From Nocardioides sp. R-C-SC26 (lineage in GTDB: Bacteria > Actinomycetota > Actinomycetes > Propionibacteriales > Nocardioidaceae): DNA of 37,293 nt. The stretch covers positions 117,675-154,967 of the forward strand of contig NZ_JAHRHK010000010.1 of the NCBI RefSeq assembly GCF_021246465.1. The letters are read 5' to 3'. Positions 9,138-16,264 of this stretch are shown in pieces. The notes beneath the pieces were generated by a model, which had not been told where the DNA came from, did not search any database, and saw nothing but the letters and a program-made list of their open reading frames with translations. The number at the start of each line of letters is the position of its first letter. Positions within the stretch are counted from its first letter, which is position 1. The translations under genes and the position numbers were made by a program.

Positions 9138-9211
9138 GTCCGGATTTGTCGGCCAGCCGAGAAAGCCGGACCTTGGCCGAGGGAGTTTCCTCGTCCAAGG
9201 TCCGGTTTCGT
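9138..9211 (+). repeat. 74-nt palindromic repeat, copy A
   Basis: Two overlapping inverted repeats: an imperfect one of 17-nt arms (9138-9171, 14 of 17 paired) and a perfect 11-bp stem CCGGACCTTGG (9166-9176) with CCAAGGTCCGG (9195-9205), whose loop contains a further CGAGG/CCTCG stem. Aligned without gaps it shares about 59 of 74 positions with copy B in inverted orientation and about 52 of 74 with copy C (hand counts). It begins 24 nt after the fadA5 stop, so it may also act as its terminator. Confidence 0.85.
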
Positions 9212-9329
9212 CGTCCAGGCCCCGTCGCCGAACGGCCACATCGACGTCGTACCTGCCGCGCGCCGGTGTCCTCCACAGGCTGCGCCGTCGCCCCCGCCGT
9301 CTGAGATCGGCACCGAGCAGCATCGACGA

Positions 9330-10268
9330 GTGATTCCCGGACTCGCCGATGCGGACGGCTTCTTCTTGCGACGTGATGTGATCGCTGCCGGTGGCACAGA
9401 TCGCCACCTGCTCCGGTCTCGCAAACGCGGCGAGATCATCCGGGTGCGGCAGGGCGTCTACTGCCTGACGTCGCGATGGAGCGAGCTGAGCGCGAGCGAC
9501 CGTCATGCGGCATTGTGCCGCTCGGTTCTGCCGCTCTACTCCGGCATGGTCGCTCTCTCGCACGTCAGCGCCGCGGTCGCGCACGGTGCGCCGACGTGGG
9601 GCCTGGATCTCCGTGAAGTGCACCTCACGTCGCTGGACGGCGCCGGCGAGCGGACGGTCGCGCTGGTGCGCCACCACCGTGGCGTGTGCCGGGTGGGCGA
9701 CGTCACCCGACGCGACGGACGTTGGATCACCACCCCCACCCGTGCCGCGCTCGAAGTCGCCCTGGTCAGCCCACGCGATCCCGCCGTCGCGGTGCTGGAC
9801 TGGTTCCTCCAGCAAAGGCTGACGACGCTCGACGCGCTCCTAGGTCTGGCCGAGCAGATGCGCCAGTGGCCGGACAGCCTGCACGTGAGCGCCGTCCTCG
9901 GGCTCGCGGACGGACGGTCGGAGTCGGTGGCCGAGACCAGGACTCGCCTGCTGATCGCCGATGCGGGTCTGCCGGACCCCGTTCCGCAACTGGAGATCCT
10001 CGACCGGCGCGGACGCGTGATCGCACGTGTGGACTTCGCTTGGCCGGAGTACGGCCTGATCGTCGAATTCGACGGCGAGATCAAGTACCGCGCGCTGCGG
10101 CGCGCTGGTGAGTCGATCGAGGACTGCGTGCTTCGCGAGAAGCGGCGCGAGGACGCCGTCCGCGAGGCGACCGGTTGGCGGGTTCTGCGACTGACGTGGC
10201 GCGACCTCGACCACCCCGCCGAGACGGCCCAGCGCATCCGCGCCGCACTCCGACGTCCGGCGGCCTGA
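9330..10268 (+). CDS. AbiEi-antitoxin-like N-terminal domain with DUF559 (Vsr-like) nuclease domain
   Basis: A 312-aa protein of unknown role. Residues about 5-50 (GFFLRRDVIAAGGTDRHLLRSR, then RVRQGVYCL) resemble the winged-helix domain of AbiEi-type antitoxins. The C-terminal third resembles DUF559/very-short-patch endonucleases: Glu201 (SVAETRTRL), Asp235 in ARVDFAWPEYGLIVEFDGEIKY with Glu246, Asp248 and Lys252, and a final GWRVLRLTWRDL. No AbiEii-like toxin gene is adjacent, so it is not a complete toxin-antitoxin pair. Start is GTG at 9330 with no clear ribosome site. It interrupts a syntenic steroid cluster and is bracketed by inverted copies of a 74-nt repeat, which suggests insertion. 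The domains are recognised with fair confidence; the function is not. Confidence 0.8.
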   Translation: MIPGLADADGFFLRRDVIAAGGTDRHLLRSRKRGEIIRVRQGVYCLTSRWSELSASDRHAALCRSVLPLYSGMVALSHVSAAVAHGAPTWGLDLREVHLTSLDGAGERTVALVRHHRGVCRVGDVTRRDGRWITTPTRAALEVALVSPRDPAVAVLDWFLQQRLTTLDALLGLAEQMRQWPDSLHVSAVLGLADGRSESVAETRTRLLIADAGLPDPVPQLEILDRRGRVIARVDFAWPEYGLIVEFDGEIKYRALRRAGESIEDCVLREKRREDAVREATGWRVLRLTWRDLDHPAETAQRIRAALRRPAA

Positions 10269-10283
10269 CCGAGGTCTGGGCGT

Positions 10284-10357
10284 ACGAAACTGGACCTTGG
10301 AGGACGAAGCTTCGCCCGCCGGAGTCCGGTTTTCTCGGCCGGCCGAGAAAACCGGAC
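10284..10357 (-). repeat. 74-nt palindromic repeat, copy B (perfect 34-bp palindrome)
   Basis: The inverted counterpart of copy A. It holds a perfect 34-bp palindrome at 10324-10357 (arms GTCCGGTTTTCTCGGCC and its exact complement, no spacer), then the conserved CCAAGGTCCAGTTTCGT end read on the minus strand (10284-10300). The internal part has AAGCTT-centred symmetry. It lies between convergent stops (10268 plus, 10371 minus) and may serve as a bidirectional terminator. Confidence 0.87.
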
Positions 10358-10370
10358 ACCCGGCCTCAAC

Positions 10371-11252
10371 TCACGCGCCGTACACAGGCTCCGGGGTCGG
10401 CGAGTCGGCGATCAGGTCGCGGACGGCGGAGCCGACGGCGGTCGCGTCCCACCGGGTGCCGTTGTCGCGGGAGGCGGAGTGCCGCCAGCCCGACTCCAGG
10501 GTGATCACGGCGCCGTCGATCTCGATGACGCGACCGGTGACATCGCCGGCGTCCTCGGACGCGAGCCAGGCGACGATCGGCGAGTTGTCCTCGGGCAGCG
10601 CCATCGCGGAGGTGTCGAAGGCACCCTCGGTCATCCGGGTCTTGGCCACCGGGGCAATCGCGTTGACGGTCACGCCGTAGCGACCCATCTCCTGCGCGGC
10701 CACCAGGGTCAGCCCGGCGATGCCGGCCTTGGCCGCGGAGTAGGTGGCCTGACCGACCGAGCCCTGGAGGCCCGCGCCGGAGGAGGTGTTGATCACCCGG
10801 GCAGCCCGCTGGCGACCCTCCTTGGCCTCGGCGCGCCAGTAGGCGCCGGCGTGACGCAGAGGCGCGAAGTGGCCCTTGAGATGGACGCGGATGACGGCGT
10901 CCCACTCCTCCTCGGAGGTGTTGACGAGCATCCGGTCGCGGACGAATCCGGCGTTGTTGACCAGGATGTCGAGTCCGCCGAAGGTGTCGATGGCCTGCTG
11001 CACCATCGCGGCCGCCTGCTCGAAGTCAGCGACGTCGGCACCGTTGGCGACCGCCTCGCCACCTGCCTCACGGATGAGACCGACGACCTCGTCGGCCGGC
11101 GACTCACCGGTGCCCTCGCCCGCGAGCGAGACGCCGTAGTCGTTGACGACGACCTTCGCGCCGTGCCGCGCGAGCTCCAGCGCGTGGGCGCGGCCGATGC
11201 CGCGTCCGGCGCCCGTCACGATCGCGACACGTCCATCCAACAGTCCAGCCAC
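10371..11252 (-). CDS. SDR-family oxidoreductase (Rv3548c-like)
   Basis: A 293-aa short-chain dehydrogenase. The Rossmann motif TGAGRGIGRAHALELA, NNAGFVRDRML, the catalytic Ser of INTSSGAGLQG and the YSAAK pair are all present; the tail ends TPEPVYGA after a longer than usual C-terminus (GWRHSASRDNGTRWD). The family resembles the dehydrogenase part of 17beta-HSD type 4 and matches M. tuberculosis Rv3548c in place and C-terminal form. GTG at 11252 (VAGLLDGRVAIVTGAG) is chosen because GAGGAG lies 6 nt upstream; an ATG further upstream (11453) would add 67 residues that overlap the next gene. It is the second gene of an operon led by the SDR at 12066, under a KstR2-type operator. The steroid substrate is not established. 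Confidence 0.88.
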   Translation of the reverse strand: MAGLLDGRVAIVTGAGRGIGRAHALELARHGAKVVVNDYGVSLAGEGTGESPADEVVGLIREAGGEAVANGADVADFEQAAAMVQQAIDTFGGLDILVNNAGFVRDRMLVNTSEEEWDAVIRVHLKGHFAPLRHAGAYWRAEAKEGRQRAARVINTSSGAGLQGSVGQATYSAAKAGIAGLTLVAAQEMGRYGVTVNAIAPVAKTRMTEGAFDTSAMALPEDNSPIVAWLASEDAGDVTGRVIEIDGAVITLESGWRHSASRDNGTRWDATAVGSAVRDLIADSPTPEPVYGA

Positions 11253-11319
11253 AGGTCTCTCCTCAGTCTCGAGTTCGTCAGTGCAGATCGGTTCAGGTAC
11301 GGAGTGGGTCGATCCGGGA

Positions 11320-12066
11320 TCAGATGTGCAGGAACACCGGCGGTTCCCCACCGCCGTGGCAGGCCACGAGGGCGCCCGAGACATAGGAGGCGAGGTCGCT
11401 GGCCAGGAACACAGCGACGTTGCCGATCTCGCGCGGTTGCGCCATCCGACCAAGCGGGATGGTCGCCTCGATCGCGGCGACCCGCTCGTCGCCGCCGTAG
11501 TGGTCGTCGGTGTTCTCGGTGCGGCACAGCCCTACGTCGACGGAGTTGACCCGCACCCGCGGACCCCACTCCATCGCCAACGACGTCGTCAACGAGTCCA
11601 GGCCGGCCTTCGCCGCCCCGTAGGCGGCGACCGTCGGCGCGGCCCGGTGTGCGGCGACGGAGGAGATGTTGATGATCGTGCCGCCGCTCTCCTGGGTCTG
11701 CATGACGGCGTTCGCAGCCTGCGCGAGAGCCAGCGGGCTCAGCAGGTTCAGGCCCACGATCTTGGAGTGGAAGCGGGGCGAGGCCGTCGCAGCGTCGGTG
11801 GACGGCGCTCCCCCGGCGTTGTTCACCAGGACGTCGAGCCGACCGTGCCCGGCCACGATCTCGCCGATCATCGCCTGCACCGCCTCGACGTCGTTGACGT
11901 CGCACACCCGGTGCTCGGCACCGTCGACCCTCGGCTCGGCCGACCGTGCGCACGTCACCACGGTCGCACCCGCCGCCAGGAAGGCGTCGGTGATGCCGCG
12001 GCCGATGCCTTTGGCTCCCCCGGTGACGAGGACGACGCGGCCGGTCAGGTCGAGAGCGAGGGTCAC
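11320..12066 (-). CDS. SDR-family oxidoreductase (Rv3549c-like)
   Basis: A 248-aa classical SDR. Visible are TGGAKGIGRGI at the cofactor site, CARSAEP after beta-2, NNAGGAPS, Ser in INISSVAAHRAAP and YGAAK (catalytic Tyr and Lys), and a C-terminal SDLASYVSGALVACHGGGEPP. It occupies the place of Rv3549c, next to echA20. The GTG at 12066 is chosen because TAGGGT, a -10 box, ends 7 nt before it, making it leaderless; an upstream ATG (12087) would lie inside the operator. The gene heads a two-gene operon with the SDR at 10371-11252 (67-nt gap). It probably oxidises or reduces a hydroxyl/keto group on a C/D-ring intermediate; this is inferred from the KstR2-type operator and neighbours. Confidence 0.88.
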   Translation of the reverse strand: MTLALDLTGRVVLVTGGAKGIGRGITDAFLAAGATVVTCARSAEPRVDGAEHRVCDVNDVEAVQAMIGEIVAGHGRLDVLVNNAGGAPSTDAATASPRFHSKIVGLNLLSPLALAQAANAVMQTQESGGTIINISSVAAHRAAPTVAAYGAAKAGLDSLTTSLAMEWGPRVRVNSVDVGLCRTENTDDHYGGDERVAAIEATIPLGRMAQPREIGNVAVFLASDLASYVSGALVACHGGGEPPVFLHI

Positions 12067-12073
12067 GGCTGAT

Positions 12074-12096
12074 ACCCTACCAAGCAAGTGCTTGGT
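12074..12096. promoter_or_regulatory. KstR2-type operator between the SDR operon and echA20-ipdABC
   Basis: AGCAAGTGCTTGGT (12083-12096) matches the KstR2 consensus AnCAAGnnCTTGnT. It lies inside an 18-bp near-palindrome (12079-12096, ACCAAGCAAGTGCTTGGT). The minus-strand -10 box TAGGGT (12079-12074) directly abuts it and ends 7 nt before the GTG at 12066. A close copy of this whole arrangement occurs at 21779-21801. Confidence 0.85.
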
Positions 12097-12100
12097 TGGG

Positions 12101-12180
12101 TTTCGACAAGCTCAACTACCGATCGACAAGCTCGACCACCGACCGACGGGCTCGACCATCGGTCCGCAAGCTCGACCACC
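12101..12180 (+). repeat. Four tandem 20-nt units in the echA20 upstream region
   Basis: Four exact-length units with the pattern nnncGacaagCTCgAccAcC occupy 12101-12120, 12121-12140, 12141-12160 and 12161-12180. The best two are GATCGACAAGCTCGACCACC and GGTCCGCAAGCTCGACCACC. The unit resembles a short dispersed repeat seen in many Nocardioidaceae-type genomes; a related single copy is at 26741-26760. The units would lie in the echA20 leader if transcription starts at the operator. Confidence 0.85.
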
Positions 12181-12257
12181 ACGAATCCGGCGCGACCCCG
12201 CGACGTCAGCTCGACCGCACCCGCCGAGTAGCCCCGCCCCGACACCTTGGAGAGCGC

Positions 12258-13046
12258 ATGACGATCACCTCCGAACTCCGCGACGACGGCATCCGCGTCG
12301 TGACCATGGCGCACCCGCCGGTCAACGCCCTGACGGTGCAGGGTTGGTTCGACGTCGCGACCGCACTCAACGAGGCCAGCGCCGACATGGCCACGAAGGT
12401 CGTGATCCTGCGCGCCGAGGGCAAGGGCTTCAACGCCGGCGTCGACATCAAGGAGATGCAGAACACCAGCGGCTTCGACGCTCTCATCGGCGCCAACAAG
12501 GGCTGCTTCGCAGCCTTCAAGGCGGTCTACGAATGCTCGGTTCCCGTGATCGCAGCCGTCAACGGCTTCTGCGTCGGCGGCGGCGTCGGGCTCGTCGGCA
12601 ATGCCGACTGCGTGATCGCCAGCGACGACGCCTTCTTCGGCGTCCCCGAAGTCAACCAGGGCGCTCTCGGCGCAGCGACCCACATGGCGCGTCTGGTGCC
12701 GCAGCACATGATGCGCACCCTGTACTTCACCGCGCGCACGATCAAGGCGACCGAGCTCGTGCAGTTCGGCTCGGTACTCGAGACCGTGCCTCGCGAGGAG
12801 CTCTTCGACGCCGCACTCAAGGTCGCCGGTGAGATCGCCAGCAAGGACACCCGGGTCATCCGCGCCGCCAAGGAGGCGCTCAACGGCATCGACCCCATCG
12901 ACGTCAACAAGAGCTACCGCTTCGAGCAGGGATTCACCTTCGAGCTGAACCTGGCCGGCGTCTCCGACGAGCTTCGCGACGACTTCGCGGGCACCGAGAA
13001 GGCCGGCAAGACGAGCGCCCACCAGGAAGGCAAGGCCACCACGTGA
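12258..13046 (+). CDS. echA20: Enoyl-CoA hydratase/isomerase-fold ring hydrolase EchA20
   Basis: A 262-aa crotonase-fold enzyme. In M. tuberculosis EchA20 (Rv3550) opens ring D of the bicyclic CoA thioester HIEC-CoA during C/D-ring degradation. Crotonase features are visible: ILRAEGKGFNAGVDIKEMQ (first oxyanion-hole strand), NGFCVGGGVGLVGNADCVIAS (second) and FFGVPEVNQGALG. The ATG at 12258 is preceded by TTGGAGAG, a fair ribosome site; an in-frame ATG at 12096 falls in the operator and repeat region and is rejected. The stop overlaps the GTG of ipdA (GTGA), so it heads the echA20-ipdA-ipdB-ipdC operon. Assignment rests on sequence family and strict synteny. Confidence 0.92.
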   Translation: MTITSELRDDGIRVVTMAHPPVNALTVQGWFDVATALNEASADMATKVVILRAEGKGFNAGVDIKEMQNTSGFDALIGANKGCFAAFKAVYECSVPVIAAVNGFCVGGGVGLVGNADCVIASDDAFFGVPEVNQGALGAATHMARLVPQHMMRTLYFTARTIKATELVQFGSVLETVPREELFDAALKVAGEIASKDTRVIRAAKEALNGIDPIDVNKSYRFEQGFTFELNLAGVSDELRDDFAGTEKAGKTSAHQEGKATT

Positions 13047-13939
13047 GCAACGGCAAGCCCCGCGACAAGCGGATGAGCATCGAGGAGGTCGTCGCCGAGT
13101 TGAGCGACGGCATGACGATCGGCATCGGCGGCTGGGGGCCGAGGCGCAAGCCGATGGCCCTGGTCCGGGCGATCCTCAACTCCGACCTGAAGGACCTCAC
13201 CATCGTCAGCTGGGGCGGCGCCGACGTCGGCCTCCTGGCGCGGGCGGGCAAGATCCGCAAGCTCGTCTACGCGTTCGTGTCCCTCGACACGGTCCCGCTG
13301 GAGCCGAACTTCCAGAAGGCACGTCAGGAGGGCACGATCCCGGAGGTCGTCGAGCTGGACGAGGGCATGTTCCAGACCGGGCTGAAGGCGGCTGCGGAGC
13401 GACTTCCCTTCCTGCCGATGCGCGCGGGCCTCGGCTCCGACGTATTGGTCAACAACCCCCAGATCACAACGGTGACCAGCCCCTACCCGGCGCCCGACGG
13501 CTCTTTCGAGGAGCTCACCGCCGTCCCGGCGATCAACCTCGACGTCGCGCTGGTGCACCTCAACCGCGCCGACATGCACGGCAACGCCACGTACCTCGGC
13601 CCCGACCCCTACTTCGACGACCTGTTCGCGATGGCGGCCGAGCGCACCTTCCTGAGCGTGGAGGAGATCGTCGACACCGCCGGCCTCACCGTCGACACTC
13701 CGGTGCAGCGCCTGCTGCTCAGCCGGATGATGGTCTCCGGTGTCGTCGAGACGCCGAACGGCGCGCACTTCACCGACTGTCGCCCCGACTACGCACGCGA
13801 CGAGAAGTTCCAGAAGGCCTACGCCACCGCGGCTGGCGGCACCGACGCGGACTGGGCAGCCTTCGAGCAGCGCTTCCTCACCGGTGACGAAGCCGCCTAC
13901 CAGGACGCCGTGAAGGCATGGCAGGAGGAGCAGCAGTGA
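13043..13939 (+). CDS. ipdA: COCHEA-CoA hydrolase alpha subunit IpdA
   Basis: A 298-aa protein of the class I CoA-transferase fold. With IpdB it forms a heterodimeric hydrolase that opens the last steroid ring (ring C) of COCHEA-CoA and is not a true CoA transferase. The N-terminal SDGMTIGIGGWGPRRKPMALVRAI and the acidic PEVVELDEGMFQ (about residues 100-111), where the active-site Glu is expected, are visible, along with VALVHLNRADMHGNATYLGPDPYFDDL. GTG start at 13043 overlaps the echA20 stop by 4 nt, and its own stop overlaps the ipdB start, typical of translational coupling. Matches M. tuberculosis Rv3551 in position and family. Confidence 0.93.
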   Translation: MSNGKPRDKRMSIEEVVAELSDGMTIGIGGWGPRRKPMALVRAILNSDLKDLTIVSWGGADVGLLARAGKIRKLVYAFVSLDTVPLEPNFQKARQEGTIPEVVELDEGMFQTGLKAAAERLPFLPMRAGLGSDVLVNNPQITTVTSPYPAPDGSFEELTAVPAINLDVALVHLNRADMHGNATYLGPDPYFDDLFAMAAERTFLSVEEIVDTAGLTVDTPVQRLLLSRMMVSGVVETPNGAHFTDCRPDYARDEKFQKAYATAAGGTDADWAAFEQRFLTGDEAAYQDAVKAWQEEQQ

Positions 13940-14709
13940 GCAGCTCGACAACCGGGGTCACCCGCGCCGATGTCTGCGCGGCAGCCGTCGCCGACGCGTT
14001 CAAGGACGACGGCGAGATCTTCGCCAGCCCGATGGGCACCATGCCGATGCTCGGCGTCCGGCTGGCCAAGCTGACCAGCAACCCCGATCTGGTGATCTCC
14101 GACGGCGAGTCCCTCTTCCTCGGGGGCGTCCCGCCGATCTTCGCCAAGGCCGACGTCGTCGAGGGCTGGATCCCGTTCCGTCGCGTCTTCGACGTCGTGG
14201 CCTACGGCAAGCGCCACGTGATGATGGGCGCGACCCAGGTCGACCGCGACGGCAACCAGAACATCTCCGCGATCGGCTCCTTCGCCCGGCCGAAGCGGCA
14301 GCTGTTGGGCTCGCGCGGCGCCCCGGGCAACACCGTCAACAACCGGACCTCGTACTGGGTGCCGCGGCACAACCCGCGGGTGTTCGTCGAGCAGGTCGAC
14401 ATCGTCTCCGGCGTCGGTCCCAAGCGCGCGGCCGCGGCCGGTCCGGGCGCGACCCGCTTCAACGACATCCACCGGATCGTCAGCAACCTCGGTGTCTTCG
14501 ACGTCGGTGGCCCCGACCACACCGTGCGGCTGCTCTCCGCGCACCCCGGCGTGAGCGTCGAGCAGATCCAGGAGGCCACGGGGTTCGAGCTCGACGTCGC
14601 CGGCGCGGGCGTCACCCGCGAGCCCACTCTCGAGGAGCTCGTCATCATCCGCGAGGTGCTCGACCCCAAGGGCATCCGCTTCAAGGAAGTTCCCCAGGAG
14701 GACGCGTGA
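13936..14709 (+). CDS. ipdB: COCHEA-CoA hydrolase beta subunit IpdB
   Basis: A 257-aa CoA-transferase-fold beta subunit that pairs with IpdA. Family segments: EIFASPMGTMPMLGVRLAKLTSNPDLVISDGES, GKRHVMMGATQVDRDGNQN, GAPGNTVNNRTSYWVPRHNPRVFVEQVD and GGPDHTVRLLSAHPGVSVEQ. GTG at 13936 is preferred to an ATG 18 nt upstream (13918) because AGGAGGAG (13923-13930) is ideally placed before it, it gives the usual 4-nt GTGA overlap with ipdA, and the product length agrees with the ~250-aa family. The stop overlaps ipdC. Corresponds to Rv3552. Confidence 0.93.
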   Translation: MSSSTTGVTRADVCAAAVADAFKDDGEIFASPMGTMPMLGVRLAKLTSNPDLVISDGESLFLGGVPPIFAKADVVEGWIPFRRVFDVVAYGKRHVMMGATQVDRDGNQNISAIGSFARPKRQLLGSRGAPGNTVNNRTSYWVPRHNPRVFVEQVDIVSGVGPKRAAAAGPGATRFNDIHRIVSNLGVFDVGGPDHTVRLLSAHPGVSVEQIQEATGFELDVAGAGVTREPTLEELVIIREVLDPKGIRFKEVPQEDA

Positions 14710-15788
14710 TCGAGCAGCTCATCGCCACCCCGTTCACCGACCTCGTCGGCGTACGGCACCCCGTCGTCCAGACCGGCATGGGTTGGGTCTCGGGGCCTCG
14801 CCTGGTCAGCGGTACGGCCAACGCGGGCGGCCTGGGCATCCTGGCGAGCGCCACGATGACGTTCGCCGAGTTGGAGCAGGCGATCGTCGAGGTCAAGGGC
14901 CGCACCGACCAGCCCTTCGGGGTCAACATGCGAGCCGACGCCGGAGACGCGGGTGACCGGTGCCAGCTGCTCATCGACCACGGCGTCAAGGTCGCCTCGT
15001 TCGCCCTCGCGCCGAAGGAGGCGCTGATCGCCAAGCTCAAGGACGCCGGAATCGTGGTGATGCCGTCGATCGGCGCCGGCAAGCACGCCGTCAAGGTCGC
15101 CTCGTGGGGTGCGGACGCCGTGATGGTGCAGGGCGGCGAGGGCGGTGGTCACACCGGCTCTGTGCCGACCAGCCTGCTCCTGCCGACCGTGCTCGACGCC
15201 CTGGCCGGCGCCGGGAGCGAGATCCCGGTCGTCGCGGCCGGCGGCTACTTCGACGGGCGCGGCCTGGCCGCGGCCCTGTCCTACGGAGCAGCAGGCATCG
15301 GCATGGGCACGCGCTTCCTGCTCACGGCCGACAGCGCTGTGCCGCAGGCCGTGAAGGAGCTGTACCTGGGTACGGACCTCAACGGCACCGTCGTCACCGC
15401 CAAGGTCGACGGCATGCCGCATCGGATGCTGCGCACGGACCTGGTCGAGTCGGTCGAGGGCGAGAGCACGATGAAGCGCCTCGGCCCGACGATGCGACGC
15501 ACCGTCGCGTTCAAGAAGGACAGCGGCATGAGCTGGTGGCAGCTCGCCAAGGACGGCCGGGCGATGAAGAAGACCCAGGGACGCACCCTGGGGCAGATGG
15601 CGCTCGCCGCGAACACCCCGGTGATGCTCAAGGCCGGTCTCGTCGAGGGCGACACGGACGCGGGCGTGCTGGCCTCGGGCCAGGTCGTGGGCGTCATCGA
15701 CGACCTGCCGACCTGTGAGCAGCTGATCGATCGCATCGTCACCTCGGCCGCCGACGAGCTCCGCCGGGCCTCCTCGTACGTGCGGTGA
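14706..15788 (+). CDS. ipdC: FMN-dependent oxidoreductase IpdC (nitronate monooxygenase-like fold)
   Basis: A 360-aa TIM-barrel flavoprotein. FMN-site features are visible: VQTGMGWVSGPRLVSGTANAGGLG near the start, the loop GADAVMVQGGEGGGHTG and AAGGYFDGRGLAAALSYGAAGIGMGTRFLLT. Homologous IpdC (Rv3553) acts in C/D-ring degradation on the bicyclic CoA intermediate after FadE30/IpdF, before EchA20. The annotation 'nitronate monooxygenase' often given to this fold would be misleading here. GTG start at 14706 overlaps the ipdB stop by 4 nt. It ends the operon; a hairpin follows at 15805. Confidence 0.92.
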   Translation: MIEQLIATPFTDLVGVRHPVVQTGMGWVSGPRLVSGTANAGGLGILASATMTFAELEQAIVEVKGRTDQPFGVNMRADAGDAGDRCQLLIDHGVKVASFALAPKEALIAKLKDAGIVVMPSIGAGKHAVKVASWGADAVMVQGGEGGGHTGSVPTSLLLPTVLDALAGAGSEIPVVAAGGYFDGRGLAAALSYGAAGIGMGTRFLLTADSAVPQAVKELYLGTDLNGTVVTAKVDGMPHRMLRTDLVESVEGESTMKRLGPTMRRTVAFKKDSGMSWWQLAKDGRAMKKTQGRTLGQMALAANTPVMLKAGLVEGDTDAGVLASGQVVGVIDDLPTCEQLIDRIVTSAADELRRASSYVR

Positions 15789-15804
15789 GTCACCGGCTAG
15801 AGGT

Positions 15805-15845
15805 CGCGCGGAGAGGGGCCGCCCGACATCTGCCCTCTCCGTGCG
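15805..15845 (+). terminator. Terminator hairpin after the echA20-ipdABC operon
   Basis: CGCGCGGAGAGGG (15805-15817) pairs with CCCTCTCCGTGCG (15833-15845) with one G-T pair and a 15-nt loop. It lies 17 nt after the ipdC stop. Confidence 0.7.
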
Positions 15846-15851
15846 ATCTCC

Positions 15852-15857
15852 TATCGT
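15852..15857 (+). promoter_or_regulatory. Leaderless -10 box of the membrane-protein gene
   Basis: TATCGT fits TANNNT and ends 6 nt before the ATG at 15864. No steroid operator is seen, so this small transcription unit is probably outside the KstR/KstR2 regulons. Confidence 0.55.
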
Positions 15858-15863
15858 GATCGC

Positions 15864-16220
15864 ATGACCCAGCCGACCGAGTCGGCGCCCCGCCGCGCCA
15901 AGCACCTCATCGATCCGACACAGCCGCGCAAGCAGGCGACACCGGAGGATCTGGCTCGGTTGGAGAAGGTCCAGCGACGCGTCCTGACCGCCCTCGTCGT
16001 CACCACCATCGTGCACCTGTCGGTGGGCCTGGTGATCGCCGCAGCCTACGTCTCGGACGACGAGCGGGTCGCCCAGGTAGGGCTGTGCGTGCTCGGCGGC
16101 GCTTTCGGCGTGTGCGCCGTGGCCTCGGGCTTCGCGATCCATCGCCGGTCCCCGCTGACTCCGTGGCTGCTCGTCGGGTTCCTGCCGACGGCCGTCGGCC
16201 TCGCCGTCATCCTGTCCTGA
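15864..16220 (+). CDS. Small hypothetical membrane protein
   Basis: A 118-aa protein not recognised. Its N-terminal third (about 1-35) is charged and cytosolic in character (RRAKHLIDPTQPRKQATPEDLARLEKVQRR). Three hydrophobic segments follow: about 37-60 (VLTALVVTTIVHLSVGLVIAA), 71-90 (VGLCVLGGAFGVCAVASGFA) and 97-117 (TPWLLVGFLPTAVGLAVIL). ATG at 15864 is supported by the leaderless -10 box. The next gene starts 45 nt downstream in the same direction, so the two may share a transcript. It has no counterpart in the M. tuberculosis cholesterol cluster. Confidence 0.75.
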   Translation: MTQPTESAPRRAKHLIDPTQPRKQATPEDLARLEKVQRRVLTALVVTTIVHLSVGLVIAAAYVSDDERVAQVGLCVLGGAFGVCAVASGFAIHRRSPLTPWLLVGFLPTAVGLAVILS

Positions 16221-16264
16221 GCGGCCGTTCACTCCCGCGACCACGATCGTGGATCCTGCGCACT

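Noticed and set aside
9330..10268. Complete AbiE toxin-antitoxin system
   Set aside because: Only an AbiEi-like N-terminal domain is seen. No AbiEii nucleotidyltransferase gene is adjacent, and the C-terminus is nuclease-like.
9138..10357. Classical insertion sequence
   Set aside because: No transposase signature (DDE or HUH), and no direct target duplication could be identified outside the repeats by eye.
12101..12180. CRISPR array
   Set aside because: The 20-nt units are directly adjacent with no spacers, and no cas gene is present.
14706..15788. Nitronate monooxygenase as the function
   Set aside because: The fold matches, but the operon position (echA20-ipdA-ipdB) and sequence fit IpdC of ring degradation better.
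14202..16244. 680-codon open frame on the minus strand
   Set aside because: Shadow of ipdB, ipdC and the small membrane-protein gene; no recognisable domain.
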